Positions 9,637 through 19,167 of a stretch of 64,000 nt of DNA are shown in pieces (position 1 is the stretch's first letter; the number at the start of each line of letters is the position of its first letter). Below the pieces are notes generated by a model. That model made no database searches. It saw only the letters and a list, made by a program, of their open reading frames with translations, and was not told where the DNA came from. The position numbers were made by a program, and so were the translations under genes. The stretch is from Streptomyces cynarae (lineage in GTDB: Bacteria > Actinomycetota > Actinomycetes > Streptomycetales > Streptomycetaceae). Where the stretch lies: NCBI RefSeq assembly GCF_025642135.1, contig NZ_CP106793.1, positions 248,001-312,000 on the forward strand, written 5' to 3'.

Positions 9637-11457
9637 TCAGGCATCCGTACGCCGCCGCTCGTCCCAGGCACACCACGCGGACCGCAGGGCGGCGTAGTCC
9701 TCAGGACCGAGCGGCTCCCCGGTCCGGTCGAGATGGGTGGTGTAGTACAGGGCGGGGACGCCCAGGCCGGGTTTGGCGGCCAGGTACTCCCGCCACTGCT
9801 GCCGGTCGGGCACGCACCAGTCGTCGGTGTCGATGAGCAGGTCGGGGCAGGCGGCGGCGACCACGGCGGCCCGGTGGCGCATCTGCGGCACGATAGGGGC
9901 ATCGGGTTCGGGGTCGTCCAGGCGCAGCATGTCGTTGAGCCGCACCATGTCGGTGACGTCGGCGAAGGCGGGGTGGGGGGTGTGCGTGACGACGAGCGCG
10001 TCCGGCTTCACTCGCTTGGCCGTGTCGTACACCGTGGACAGCAACTCGTGGAGCAGGGCGATCCCCCAGCGCGGACCGTGGTGGGTCAGCGCCGCACCGC
10101 TGGGCGTACGGGCGGTGAAGTCGATCTTCATCCCGTCCGCACCGAGACCGCCCGGGCCGTCGCCGAGCATGCGCGCCACGACGTCCTCGAGCGCCCTGCG
10201 GGCCCCGGGGTTGTCCGGGTCAAGCGCAACGGGCCGGCCCTGCGGGTTGCGGACGCACAACTCGTCGGCAAGGCCCTCCCACAGCCAGGCGGGCCACCAC
10301 AGCAGGACCCGCTGCCCGCGTTCACGCCTGGCTCTGATCCACCCCCGCAGATCCGGCCACTTGTCCGGGTCCGGCTCGCAGGTGCCGTACTGCAGCTGCC
10401 ACTTGTCGTCGACAACGATCGTTCCCGGCTCAAGACCCTGGTCGGCGAGACGCTCGAGGTAGCGGTCGTACTCGGCCTGGCCGGCCAGGTCCTGGGCAGG
10501 ACGTCCAGTGACGCGACCCTCGTGGTTCTGCGCACCCCAGCCGCAGAACATGGGCGCAGACCACCAGTTCGGGCGCCGACGCCTCTGGAGGGCCGGCGCC
10601 GAGCCGCTCGAGGTCAACCGGGCCCGGTAACGACGCAGGCCCTCGTACGGGTCGGGGCTGTCCGGCGTCAGCACCACGGTGGGCGTACGGAATTCACCGT
10701 CCACCCGGGTGTGGCCCTCGTAGTCCAGCCGCAGTCCGAACCCGCCGTCCACCGGCACGTAGGCGAGCTGCGTGAACGTCAGGTCCGATACAGGGGCGTC
10801 GACGGCGAGCGTCCACCACCCCTCGGGCACAGCCTGCGCAGGGTCGGCCACAGCAGGCGCGGTGGTCAACGCCAGGCACAGCGGAGCGGGGGTGAAGAAC
10901 CAGTGGCCGCGCCCCGGCCTGGCGTCCCCCACCACGCCCACGACGGCGCTCTCACCGGCAGCGCGCACCAGTCGGCGTGGGTCCCCGGGGTTCGGCGAGA
11001 AGAGCGTACGGAAGGAACTGCCACTCGGCAGGTACCCGCCACCGCCAGGCAGCACCGAACGCCCGGCCAGCAGGTGCACCTCCCCCAGGGTCCCGCTGCC
11101 ACGTACCGACCAGGACAGTTCCACCGTTTCCGGGCGGCACTCGAGGCGCACGGCGGCCCGCTCCCAGCGGGTGCTGCAACGCTCGGCCTCGATGACGGGG
11201 TGCGGATGCTGCCTCAGGAGCACGGGTGGGCCCGCTTCTGCAGTCTCGTCCGGCCCCTCCAGCGTGTCCAGCGCCCCGAACAGTTGGAGGGTGGCGACCT
11301 GACGGCCCCAGCCGTCGGCATCCGAGTCCGTACCGGCGGCGAAGACCTGTGCGGTGCGGCCATCAGCCGCCACACTCAGGCCGTACGCCTTGGTCCGTAT
11401 CTGGATCCGCCCCTCGTGCCGACCCAGCCACACTTCGCCCGACGGTGTCCCCACCAC
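9637..11457 (-). CDS. Glycoside hydrolase, alpha-galactosidase-like (GH36/GH31-type TIM barrel)
   Basis: About 606 residues: an N-terminal beta-rich region, then a TIM barrel. VVDDKWQLQYG, VLLWWPAWLWEG, GADGMKIDFT (candidate nucleophile Asp) and LIDTDDW (candidate acid/base) are spaced as in clan GH-D or GH31 enzymes. No signal peptide is seen. I favour the GTG at 11457, preceded by GAGGGG. An ATG at 11517 lies inside operator B and has no ribosome site. It forms a two-gene unit with the tandem MBL protein and is probably co-induced with the GH1/ABC operon. The exact glycan is unknown. Confidence 0.72.
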   Translation of the reverse strand: MVGTPSGEVWLGRHEGRIQIRTKAYGLSVAADGRTAQVFAAGTDSDADGWGRQVATLQLFGALDTLEGPDETAEAGPPVLLRQHPHPVIEAERCSTRWERAAVRLECRPETVELSWSVRGSGTLGEVHLLAGRSVLPGGGGYLPSGSSFRTLFSPNPGDPRRLVRAAGESAVVGVVGDARPGRGHWFFTPAPLCLALTTAPAVADPAQAVPEGWWTLAVDAPVSDLTFTQLAYVPVDGGFGLRLDYEGHTRVDGEFRTPTVVLTPDSPDPYEGLRRYRARLTSSGSAPALQRRRRPNWWSAPMFCGWGAQNHEGRVTGRPAQDLAGQAEYDRYLERLADQGLEPGTIVVDDKWQLQYGTCEPDPDKWPDLRGWIRARRERGQRVLLWWPAWLWEGLADELCVRNPQGRPVALDPDNPGARRALEDVVARMLGDGPGGLGADGMKIDFTARTPSGAALTHHGPRWGIALLHELLSTVYDTAKRVKPDALVVTHTPHPAFADVTDMVRLNDMLRLDDPEPDAPIVPQMRHRAAVVAAACPDLLIDTDDWCVPDRQQWREYLAAKPGLGVPALYYTTHLDRTGEPLGPEDYAALRSAWCAWDERRRTDA

Positions 11458-11508
11458 GCCCCGCCCCTCGTGTCCGCGCGGCGTCCAAGGGGCGCCTCCC
11501 GCTGGAAT

Positions 11509-11526
11509 CGTTCCCATGTGAGAACG
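11509..11526. promoter_or_regulatory. Operator B for LacI-type regulator, upstream of glycosidase/MBL unit
   Basis: CGTTCCCATGTGAGAACG differs from operator A at few positions and has the same flanks (AATCG before, TACC after). It covers a possible ATG of the glycosidase gene, which supports a downstream start there. The shared element implies one LacI regulon for both units. Confidence 0.75.
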
Positions 11527-11643
11527 TACCCAGAAGGCCCGCCATGGTCAACAGTGCTCTTGCCGAAAACCTCATCCCCCAACTGAAAGCCGGCGTGGCG
11601 ATGCTCGGGGTTCTCTAGCGCGGAAGTTCGAATCGGTACTCCC

Positions 11644-12348
11644 GTGCGATGCCTGCTCCTGCGCCGAGGTATCACCTTCCAGCGCACCAAGACGTGGAAG
11701 GAGTCCCCCGACCCCGACCGTGACGCCAAGCTCGACCGCATCGAGCACGTGCTGGACCGCTTCCCGGACCGGGTCTTCGCCTACGACGAGTTCGGGCCGC
11801 TGGGGATCCGCCCGACCGTGGGCTCCTGCTGGGCGAAGCAGCCCGACCGCCTGCCGGCGACCTACCGCCGCACCCACGGTGTCACCTACTTCCGCGGCTG
11901 CTACTCCGTGGGCGAGGACCGGTTGTGGGGCGTCAACCGGCGCCGCAACGGCACCGTCAACACCCTGACCGCGCTGAAGTCGATCCCTGCCGCCCGGCCC
12001 GACGGCGCCCCGATCTACATCATCCTGGACAACCTCTCCGCCCACACCGGCGCGGACATCCGCCGCTGGGCGAAGAAAAACAAGGTCGAGCTGTGCTTCA
12101 CCCAGACCTGCGCCTCCTGGGCCAACCCGATCGAGGCGCACATCGGCCCGCTGCGGCAGTTCACCCTGGCCGACTCCCACCAGCGCAGTCATCCCGCGCA
12201 GACCCGGGCCCTGCACCGCTATCTGCGTCGGCGCAACGACCACGCCCGCCACCCCGATGTATTCGGCGCCCAGCGCAAGGAACGCGCCCGCATCCGCAGC
12301 GAAAAGGGCATCCGCTGGGGCGGACGCCCCCTTGTAATCGCAGCTTGA
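11644..12348 (+). pseudogene. IS630-family transposase, N-terminally truncated relic
   Basis: The reading keeps the DDE catalytic core of IS630 transposases: Asp in FAYDEFGPLGIRP, Asp in IILDNLSAHTG, and Glu in ANPIEAHIG, ending KGIRWGGRPLVIAA. The N-terminal helix-turn-helix half expected of a full transposase (about 350 residues) is missing: the frame upstream to 11587 shows no such sequence and then meets a stop. The GTG at 11644 is simply the first possible start, with no ribosome site. No terminal inverted repeats were recognised. A related tail occurs at 56079-56216. Confidence 0.85.
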
Positions 12349-12374
12349 GCAGCCTGCCCCGATGTTCTACGTGG

Positions 12375-12836
12375 TCACACACTCATGCCGTAACCAAGCT
12401 CCTCGGCCCCGATGTGCCAGAACGAGTTCTCGTCGGCAACGGCCTCGGCGTCAAGCATCTCGAATCGTTCCAGCAACGCTTCAGTGAGCGCGTCGGCGGC
12501 CTGCTCGGCCAGGTCCACGGTCTCGTCTTCGCTCAGGCCGTCACCGGGCCCCTCGTATGCAGCGGCCTCAGCAGCGGCCTCCTCATAAGCGCGGTTGAAG
12601 GCAACGAACGCCTCAACGCTGGAGTTCACCAGTTGAGGAACACCGCCCTCCGGCAGACACCACAGCGAGCCGTCATCACGCCGTAGGGCGAGCGCGCTCA
12701 GTCCTGGGTCGACCGAGACCAGGGCATACCCCGCACCATCGACCATGCGTTCCACAAAAGGGGACTCCTGCCACACCCCGGGGTACGGGCAGCGAGCACA
12801 TCCGGCCAAGAGCGAGGCGACTTCAGCGTCGTTCAT
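12375..12836 (-). CDS. SUKH-like immunity-family protein
   Basis: A 153-residue acidic, probably cytosolic protein. Features that suggest a SUKH-4-type fold are the LWCLPEGGVPQLVNSSVEAF segment near residue 58, the Ala/Glu-rich helical middle, and the ending FWHIGAEELGYGMSV. SUKH proteins are usually immunity partners of secreted nuclease toxins, but no toxin gene is adjacent, so this would be an orphan. It ends 26 bp from the convergent IS630 relic. The assignment is by pattern only and could be wrong; it is otherwise a hypothetical protein. Confidence 0.5.
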   Translation of the reverse strand: MNDAEVASLLAGCARCPYPGVWQESPFVERMVDGAGYALVSVDPGLSALALRRDDGSLWCLPEGGVPQLVNSSVEAFVAFNRAYEEAAAEAAAYEGPGDGLSEDETVDLAEQAADALTEALLERFEMLDAEAVADENSFWHIGAEELGYGMSV

Positions 12837-13041
12837 GCCGAGAACATAGCCCGCCCTGCCGACGCTTCACCAAGCCGGGAACCTATGGGGTCACAGCACT
12901 GGTCGAGCCGCGGCTTTGTTAGATTGCGCAATCACTCAACTGTGGCGGAGCCCGGCTTCGCCTGTTCCTACATCGCCGCGATGCCCGGCCGTACCCCCGA
13001 CGGCCGGGTCTGACGGGCCCGACCGTTCATGGGAGTGCGAG

Positions 13042-14766
13042 ATGAGCGAGCCCTGGGAGGGCCGGGGCGGTCAGGCCACGCGTGGCCGTGCCGCCCGGGT
13101 GCCCGGACAACGTGCGGCCGAGGCGGAGGGCGTGCGCCCGCCGGGCGGGCGCGCTGCAGCCCGGGCGGCCTCTCGGTCGCGGGGCAATACCCGGTCGCGG
13201 CGGCGGGCGCGGCCGACGGGACGCGGCAGTCGGGCGCTGAAGATGGTCGCGATCACCCTGTCCGTGCTCGTCCTGATCACTGCGGGCGCGGGCTGGTGGT
13301 TCTACGAACACCTGAACGGCAACATCCACAGCGTCTCACTCGACGGCAAGGGCGGCACTGAGAAGGCCGACGCCTTCGGCCGTACCCCGATCAACGTCTT
13401 GCTGATGGGCTCGGACAGCCGTGGCAGCGCGGCGGACTGCAAGCTGGGAGGCGCCTGCGAGTCGGGCGGCGGTGAGCGGGCTGACGTCGAGATGGTGGTG
13501 CACATATCCGCCGACCGCTCCAATGCCACGGTGATGAGCATTCCGCGCGACCTGGTCACCAGCCTGCCGCCCTGCACCGACAAGGAGACCGGCCAGAGCA
13601 TCGGCGCCCGCACCGATATGATCAACAGCGCCCTGACCTACGGTCCGGCCTGCCAGGTGGCCGCCGTGCACCAGCTCACCAACATCCCGATCGACCACTT
13701 CATGAAGGTGGACTTCGCCGGAGTCGTCTCGATATCGGACGCTGTGGGCGGCGTGGGCATCTGCGTGGACAAGAACGTCTACGACCCGTCGTCCCACCTG
13801 AAGCTGTCGGCAGGCCCGCACACCCTCAAGGGCGTCGCCGCTCTGGAATTCCTCCGCACCCGGCACGGCTTCACCGGTGGCAGTGACAACGTCGGCCGCA
13901 CCAGCGGCCAGCATGCCTTCCTCGGTGCGGCGATGGCGAAGCTGAAGAGCGCTGGCACGCTCACCGATCCCACCGCGGTCTATGGCCTGGCGGACGCGGC
14001 CACCAAGGCGCTGACCGTGGACGACGGCTTGGGCAGCGTGAAGAAGCTGATCTCGCTCGCGTCGGATGTGAACAAGGTGCCGAGCACACGGATCACCTTC
14101 GTGACCATGCAGAACGTCCCCGACCCGGCCAACCGGGCGCATGTCGTCCAAGGCCCGGGTGCCGCAACTCTGTTCCAGACCATCGCCAACGACCAGTCGC
14201 TGACCACTGCCACAGGCAAGAAATCCGCCGGCTCTTCGGCGACCTCCACGACGCAGCCTGTCGACAAAGGTTCCGTCGCCGTCGACGTCGAGAACGGCAC
14301 AAGCACCCCCAACCGGGCAAGCACGATCCTCCAGCAGCTGATCCGCGCCGGATTCAACTCTGCCTCCACCGCAGGCAACGCAAGCACTCCGGTCACGACA
14401 ACCACGCTGACCTATCCGCAAGGCAAGTCCGCTCAGGCCAAGGCCGTAGCCTCGACGCTGGGTCTTCCGACCTCCCACGTGAAGCAGGGCAGCGGCAATC
14501 AGATCGTCCTCCTGATCGGCAGCGACTGGACGACCGGCACGACCTACCCGGGCAGCCACCCCTCCGCGGCTCCGGCCGACACCCACAAGGCGCTGTCCGG
14601 TGCGCTGGCGCGAAACGGCGGCGACTCGGGATGCGTCCATGTGAGCACCGACCGCACCATAAGCGTAACCGCCGAAGGCATACCCACCACGGCCGTGACC
14701 AAATGGGGCATCACCCCCACCACGGCGTACGCCCGCAGCCCCCACGTGAAAGACTCAGCGCCTTAG
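13042..14766 (+). CDS. LytR-CpsA-Psr (LCP) family cell-wall ligase
   Basis: 574 residues. A basic cytoplasmic N-terminus of about 68 residues precedes one membrane helix (VAITLSVLVLITAGAGWWFY). The extracellular LCP domain follows: INVLLMGSDSRG, VVHISADRSNATVMSIPRD, the Arg/Asp-rich RTDMINSALTYG, and LEFLRTRHGF. A LytR C-terminal domain (SVAVDVENGTSTPNRAS onward) follows a Ser/Thr linker. Such enzymes transfer wall polymers from lipid carriers to peptidoglycan. The ATG at 13042 has GGGAG upstream; a longer frame to 12916 lacks supporting sequence. It is monocistronic, with TAG inside the motif TAGTACTCCAGC. Confidence 0.92.
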   Translation: MSEPWEGRGGQATRGRAARVPGQRAAEAEGVRPPGGRAAARAASRSRGNTRSRRRARPTGRGSRALKMVAITLSVLVLITAGAGWWFYEHLNGNIHSVSLDGKGGTEKADAFGRTPINVLLMGSDSRGSAADCKLGGACESGGGERADVEMVVHISADRSNATVMSIPRDLVTSLPPCTDKETGQSIGARTDMINSALTYGPACQVAAVHQLTNIPIDHFMKVDFAGVVSISDAVGGVGICVDKNVYDPSSHLKLSAGPHTLKGVAALEFLRTRHGFTGGSDNVGRTSGQHAFLGAAMAKLKSAGTLTDPTAVYGLADAATKALTVDDGLGSVKKLISLASDVNKVPSTRITFVTMQNVPDPANRAHVVQGPGAATLFQTIANDQSLTTATGKKSAGSSATSTTQPVDKGSVAVDVENGTSTPNRASTILQQLIRAGFNSASTAGNASTPVTTTTLTYPQGKSAQAKAVASTLGLPTSHVKQGSGNQIVLLIGSDWTTGTTYPGSHPSAAPADTHKALSGALARNGGDSGCVHVSTDRTISVTAEGIPTTAVTKWGITPTTAYARSPHVKDSAP

Positions 14767-15059
14767 TACTCCAGCAGCGTTTCGCTATCTGGCCTGGTCA
14801 GAGGCATCGTCCGGAGTGTAGTTGGTTGATGTGCGTCAGGGGCGGTCTCAGCCCTCGGCGAGTGGCTGTGACCAAGGGGGCCGGCATGCTCACGTCTCCC
14901 CGAATGCCCTGCCCCACAGCCCGGCGGGCGGTAGGGTCCGGATGTGCGTTGATCTACCGGGCGGCGGCCCTGTGCAGCCGCAGACGGTGCAGGGCGCCTC
15001 TCGAAGAAGGGGGCCGCCCCAGCAGGTGTACCCGTCATCACCTCGCGGAGATCCACACC
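14767..15059. other. Intergenic stretch, no gene recognised
   Basis: About 290 bp between the LCP gene and the nucleotidyltransferase gene. It opens with TACTCCAGCAGCG, part of a 12-mer TAGTACTCCAGC that recurs at 59788-59799, possibly the end of an insertion element. No open frame here has recognisable protein character. Confidence 0.4.
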
Positions 15060-15797
15060 ATGACTGTTCAGCAGCCTCTCACCTACGACGCACTCGTCGA
15101 ACTCGCCACCGCTGATGCAGCCGTCGTCGGCCTCGTCCTCAAAGGTTCCCGAGCCCACGATGGCATGATCACCCGGCACTCCGACCACGATCTGTACGTG
15201 GTTCTCGCCGATGACGCCACTACCGATCTCACCCGGTTCACGGGCCACCGCACCGCCGAGCTGGACCTCGTCATCGCCTCTCTCACCGAGTTCCGTGCAG
15301 CCGGAATGCCCGGGTTTGAACGCTACGCCCTCGCCCGCGCCCAGATCGTGCTCGACCGGCTCGACGGAGGCATCGCCCGGATCCTCGCCGACAAGGCTCG
15401 CCTGGGTGCCGATGAGGCATTCCAAAACGCCAGTGGCTGGCTCGACGCCTACGCCAACTCGCTCTACCGATCCGTCAAGAACCACCGGGACGGGCAGGCT
15501 CTCGCCGCTCGCCTGGACGCCGCCGACAGCATCCGGTTCCTGCTTGAGCTGCTCTTCGCTCTCGACCGTCGCCCCCGCCCCTACAACAAGTACCTGGAGT
15601 GGGAGCTTGACCGGCACCCGCTTCCGGGCTGGGATACCGACGTGTTGCTCCGCGCCGTGGACCGCATCTCGGCAACAGGCGACGTATCCCTGCAGCGGCA
15701 CCTGTTCACCCTCGTCGAGACGGCCGCCCGAGAAGCTGGACACGGCGAGGTACTGGACGCCTGGGGTGAGGACCTGGACCTCATGCGACCGCAATAA
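15060..15797 (+). CDS. Nucleotidyltransferase-domain protein (aminoglycoside adenylyltransferase-like)
   Basis: 245 residues. The polymerase-beta-type core is visible as VLKGSRAHDGMITRHSDHDLYVVL (residues about 23-46) with the SDHDL metal-binding acidic pair and a third acidic residue in AELDLVIAS. A helical C-terminal half with FLLELLFALDRRPRPYNKYLEW follows. This resembles small nucleotidyltransferases related to AadK/DUF4037 enzymes that adenylylate small molecules or tRNA-like substrates. The start MTVQQPLTYD is favoured because the region upstream has no protein-like sequence. The substrate is unknown, and resistance to an aminoglycoside is not demonstrated. Confidence 0.75.
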   Translation: MTVQQPLTYDALVELATADAAVVGLVLKGSRAHDGMITRHSDHDLYVVLADDATTDLTRFTGHRTAELDLVIASLTEFRAAGMPGFERYALARAQIVLDRLDGGIARILADKARLGADEAFQNASGWLDAYANSLYRSVKNHRDGQALAARLDAADSIRFLLELLFALDRRPRPYNKYLEWELDRHPLPGWDTDVLLRAVDRISATGDVSLQRHLFTLVETAAREAGHGEVLDAWGEDLDLMRPQ

Positions 15798-15926
15798 GGA
15801 GACAGAGAGACTCCCTGCGGCCGTGGCTTACGGCCGCCTAAAACTGACGATCACCGTTGACACCTGGGTCTCTGATCACTTCGGAGCTCCACATGCCGAA
15901 GTCCACCCCCCACCACCCGGCCGCTT

Positions 15927-16410
15927 GACCGGGAGGCCAAGCGGCGCCTGGCCGTCATACGCCACGTCGAACGTAGCCATGTCCTGCCGCTACTTCGGGA
16001 TCGGCGGGCAGGCGTACTACACCTGGTACCGCCGCTACCAGGCGGAGGGCGTCGAAGGCCTACGCACCCGTTCCAAGGCCCCGAAGACGTCCCCGAACGC
16101 GGCTCACGTGGAGGTGGTCGGGAAAATCATCCACCTGCGGCAGAATTACCACTTCGGCCCCGAGAAGATCGTCATGTACCTCAAGCGGTACCACGACGTG
16201 ACGATCAGCAAGTTGGGCGTCTGGCGCATCCCCAACCGCCTGGGAATGGGCCGCCTGCCCGCCTCCCGGCGCTGCAAGCGCCACGACCGACGATGGAAGC
16301 GGTACGAGAAGCAGTTGCCCGGCCACCGGGTGCAGATCGACGTGAAGTTCATCGAGCCACTCACCTCGATGCCCCAGGGTCGGCGCGGCGGACGCAACGA
16401 GTACGGATAA
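15927..16410 (+). pseudogene. IS481-family transposase relic
   Basis: The decayed reading shows the helix-turn-helix segment MSCRYFGIGGQAYYTWYRRY, then GLRTRSKAPKTSPNAAHVE and the first catalytic Asp in VQIDVKFIEPL. The head (DREAKRRLAVIRHVE) is in another frame, so there is a frameshift near 15975. The tail ends at a TAA directly after the first part of the rve domain, so the second Asp and the Glu are lost. It cannot be active. It lies directly after the nucleotidyltransferase gene and may mark a past insertion. Confidence 0.85.
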
Positions 16411-16910
16411 CAATGCAGGCTTGCCGGATTCGGCGTGGCCCGATCAGGTCAACAGCCGGTTGCCCATCCGTAAGGTGCGGCAGAGTGAGCACTCCTTGCC
16501 CGCATGCTCGGCTTGGATGCCTCCGCCGGACGGTGGTTGAACACGCATGACGCCGCCGCGTCACACGCGACGAGTGATCATCTCTGGCATGCTGACGCCG
16601 TGTCCTCCGGGCAAGAACCCTTGCGGGTGCCCCGCACGCCGCTACGAATCCCGGGGGCTTGGTGCCCGCGGACGCCTGCGGCGCCCGTCCGACCTTTCTG
16701 CTGCAGGCGGGCACCTCAGGCGTTGAGCGCCTGGCCGCATGTACAGGGGGACGCCACAAAGCCGTGATGGCCCGCGTGACCGGCGAAGGCCGGCAGGCGG
16801 TCAGGGCATCGGAAGCGCCTCGGGCGGTTCAGCCCCTGCCAGTAGGAACTGCTGCTGTGCTCGCGTCCTGCGGAGGCGGCTTCGATCGGTTCAGCGCACG
16901 GAGGGCGCTC
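16411..16910. other. Intergenic stretch upstream of ctaD, no gene recognised
   Basis: 500 bp after the IS481 relic. It contains small inverted repeats such as GGGCAAGAACCCTTGC near 16610. The open frames are of shadow type. The ctaD promoter should lie in its right half. Confidence 0.5.
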
Positions 16911-18629
16911 ATGACACAGACATACCCAGAGCCGGGCGAACCGCGAGTCACCACCCGTGAGCCTCGGGTCCCTGCGGCGGAGCGCATCAGGGACTACCTG
17001 ACGACCACCGATCACAAGAAGATCGCACACCTGTACTTCTTCACCTCGTTCGGGTTCTTCCTGTTCGCCGGTGTGCTGGCGATGATCATGCGTGCCGAGC
17101 TGGCCCGCCCCGGACTGCAGATCGTCACCAATCAGCAGTACAACGAGCTGTTCACGATCCATGGCACGATCATGATGCTGCTGTTCGCGACCCCCACGTT
17201 CGCCGGGTTCGCGAACGCTGTCATGCCTCTGCAGATCGGTGCCCCCGACGTCGCCTTCCCTCGCCTGAACGCATTGTCGTACTGGCTGTTCCTCTTCGGT
17301 GGGCTGATCGTCGTCTCCGGCTTCTTCGTCGATCAGGGTCCGGCGGCGTTCGGCTGGTTCGCCTACTCACCACTGAACGACGCGGTCCACTCCCCCGGCC
17401 ACGGCGGCGACCTGTGGGCCATGGGCCTGGCGGTCGCGGGCGTGAGCACCACACTCGGCGCCGTCAACTTCATCGCCACCATCCTGTCCCTGCGGGTCCC
17501 GGGCATGACCATGTTCAGGATGCCGATCTTCACATGGAACATCCTGTTCACGTCGATCCTCGTGCTGCTGGCCTTCCCGGTGTTCACCGCGATCCTGCTG
17601 GCCCTGGTGGCCGATCGGGCCTACGGTGCCCACATCTTCGACTCCGCTACCGGCGGGGCACTGCTGTGGCAGCACCTGTTCTGGTTCTTCGGCCATCCGG
17701 AGGTCTACATCGTGGCCCTGCCGTTCTTCGGCGTCGTCACGGAGATCATCCCGGTGTTCAGCCGAAAGCCGGTGTTCGGGTACGTCGGCATGGTGGGCGC
17801 GACGATCGCCATCACGGTGCTGTCAGCCACCGTGTGGGCTCACCATATGTTCGCCACCGGAGCAGTGTTGCTGCCGTTCTTCTCCTTGCTGTCGTTCCTG
17901 ATCGGCGTGCCGACGGGGGTCAAGTTCTTCAACTGGATCGGCACCATGTGGCGGGGCAGCGTGTCCTTCGAAACGCCGATGCTCTGGTCGGCCGGCTTCC
18001 TGGTGACCTTCCTGCTCGGCGGTCTCAGCGGCGTGATCATCGCCTCTCCCGCCCTCGACTTCCACCTGACCGACAGCTACTTCATCGTCGCGCACCTGCA
18101 CTACGTGCTCTTCGGGACGATCGTCTTCGCCATGTTCGGCGGCTTCTACTTCTGGTGGCCGAAGATGACCGGCAAGCTGCTCGACGAACGCCTGGGGAAG
18201 ATCCATTTCTGGACGCTGTTCATCGGTTTCCAGGCGACCTTCCTCGTCCAGCACTGGCTCGGGGAGATCGGGATGCCCCGCCGTTACTCGGACTACCTGC
18301 CCACCGACGGCTTCACCGCCCTGAACACCATCTCGACGGTCGGCGCCTTCCTGGTCGGTGTCTCCACCCTGCCCTTCCTGTACAACGTGTGGAAGACCGC
18401 GCGGTACGCCCCGATGGTCGACGCGGACGATCCCTGGGGCTGGGGCCGCTCCCTCGAGTGGGCGACCTCGTGTCCCCCACCCCGGCACAACTTCACCGCG
18501 CTGCCTCGCGTACGGTCCGACTCCCCTGCGTTCGATCTGCACCACCCCGAGGTGCGCCAGGAGCTCGGTCCACCGGAACGCGGCACGGTGGAGCCGACCC
18601 CCGACCCCCTGGGAGAGCAGAGCGAATGA
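16911..18629 (+). CDS. ctaD: Cytochrome c oxidase subunit I
   Basis: 572 residues with about 12 membrane helices. Heme and copper ligands are visible: His in [10 protein letters not shown] (low-spin heme a), [13 protein letters not shown] with the His-Tyr pair at Cu[10 protein letters not shown] (two CuB His), and HLHYVLFG (heme a3 and heme a His). The ATG at 16911 follows GGAGGGCG. The frame continues upstream to 16659 without homology. It overlaps ctaF by 4 bp (ATGA). No ctaC or ctaE is present, so it is an orphan pair that must borrow subunits II and III from elsewhere or act as an alternative catalytic subunit. Confidence 0.95.
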   Translation: MTQTYPEPGEPRVTTREPRVPAAERIRDYLTTTDHKKIAHLYFFTSFGFFLFAGVLAMIMRAELARPGLQIVTNQQYNELFTIHGTIMMLLFATPTFAGFANAVMPLQIGAPDVAFPRLNALSYWLFLFGGLIVVSGFFVDQGPAAFGWFAYSPLNDAVHSPGHGGDLWAMGLAVAGVSTTLGAVNFIATILSLRVPGMTMFRMPIFTWNILFTSILVLLAFPVFTAILLALVADRAYGAHIFDSATGGALLWQHLFWFFGHPEVYIVALPFFGVVTEIIPVFSRKPVFGYVGMVGATIAITVLSATVWAHHMFATGAVLLPFFSLLSFLIGVPTGVKFFNWIGTMWRGSVSFETPMLWSAGFLVTFLLGGLSGVIIASPALDFHLTDSYFIVAHLHYVLFGTIVFAMFGGFYFWWPKMTGKLLDERLGKIHFWTLFIGFQATFLVQHWLGEIGMPRRYSDYLPTDGFTALNTISTVGAFLVGVSTLPFLYNVWKTARYAPMVDADDPWGWGRSLEWATSCPPPRHNFTALPRVRSDSPAFDLHHPEVRQELGPPERGTVEPTPDPLGEQSE

Positions 18630-19018
18630 AGTCCGAGGGATACCTCTTCGCGGGCGTGGCACTGTTCTTCCTCTTCACCGACGCCGCGTACATCTGGTTC
18701 GCGCGCGAGCCCGCCGGCATCGCCGCGCTGAGCGTGTCGTTCGGCATGTCGTCGGTGATCGCATTCTTCTGCCTGATCAACTACCGACGCAAAGGCGCGC
18801 GCCCCGAGGACCGCCCGGACTCCGACGTCCGCGAGCGCAGCGGCACGATCGACTTCTTCCCGCCGCACAGCGTCTACCCGGTCATCACTGCGCTAGGCGC
18901 TGCGGTGGTCGCCGTCGGCATCGTCTACGGCGTGTGGATCATCCTCATCGGGTTCGGTCTCCTCTGGCCCGGTGTCTTCGGCATGGTCTTCCAGTTCGGA
19001 GCGCGCGAGGGTCATTGA
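18626..19018 (+). CDS. ctaF: Cytochrome c oxidase subunit IV, actinobacterial type
   Basis: A 130-residue membrane protein with four hydrophobic segments: [55 protein letters not shown] and [15 protein letters not shown]. The acidic loop [24 protein letters not shown] between helices 2 and 3 is typical of actinobacterial CtaF. Its start codon overlaps the ctaD stop, consistent with stoichiometric expression. Confidence 0.9.
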   Translation: MKSEGYLFAGVALFFLFTDAAYIWFAREPAGIAALSVSFGMSSVIAFFCLINYRRKGARPEDRPDSDVRERSGTIDFFPPHSVYPVITALGAAVVAVGIVYGVWIILIGFGLLWPGVFGMVFQFGAREGH

Positions 19019-19167
19019 GACAGATGCGGCCGCACCTCGGCCGCCCTGCCATCGGCTGGGGTCCCGGGGCGCCGACACTCGCGTGGTCGGTGGGACATCG
19101 GCTCTCAACGGCCGAGGGCTCGTGTCCGCCGTCCCTGCTGTGCCCTGCTGCTCCAGAGCCGGACCCT

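Noticed and set aside
8971..11586. 871-codon plus-strand frame opposite the MBL and glycosidase genes
   Set aside because: Shadow created by third-position GC; low-complexity composition and no recognisable domain.
17414..18620. Plus-strand frame overlapping ctaD that runs on into ctaF
   Set aside because: Only the part after 18626 is the real ctaF; the remainder is an out-of-frame reading of ctaD.
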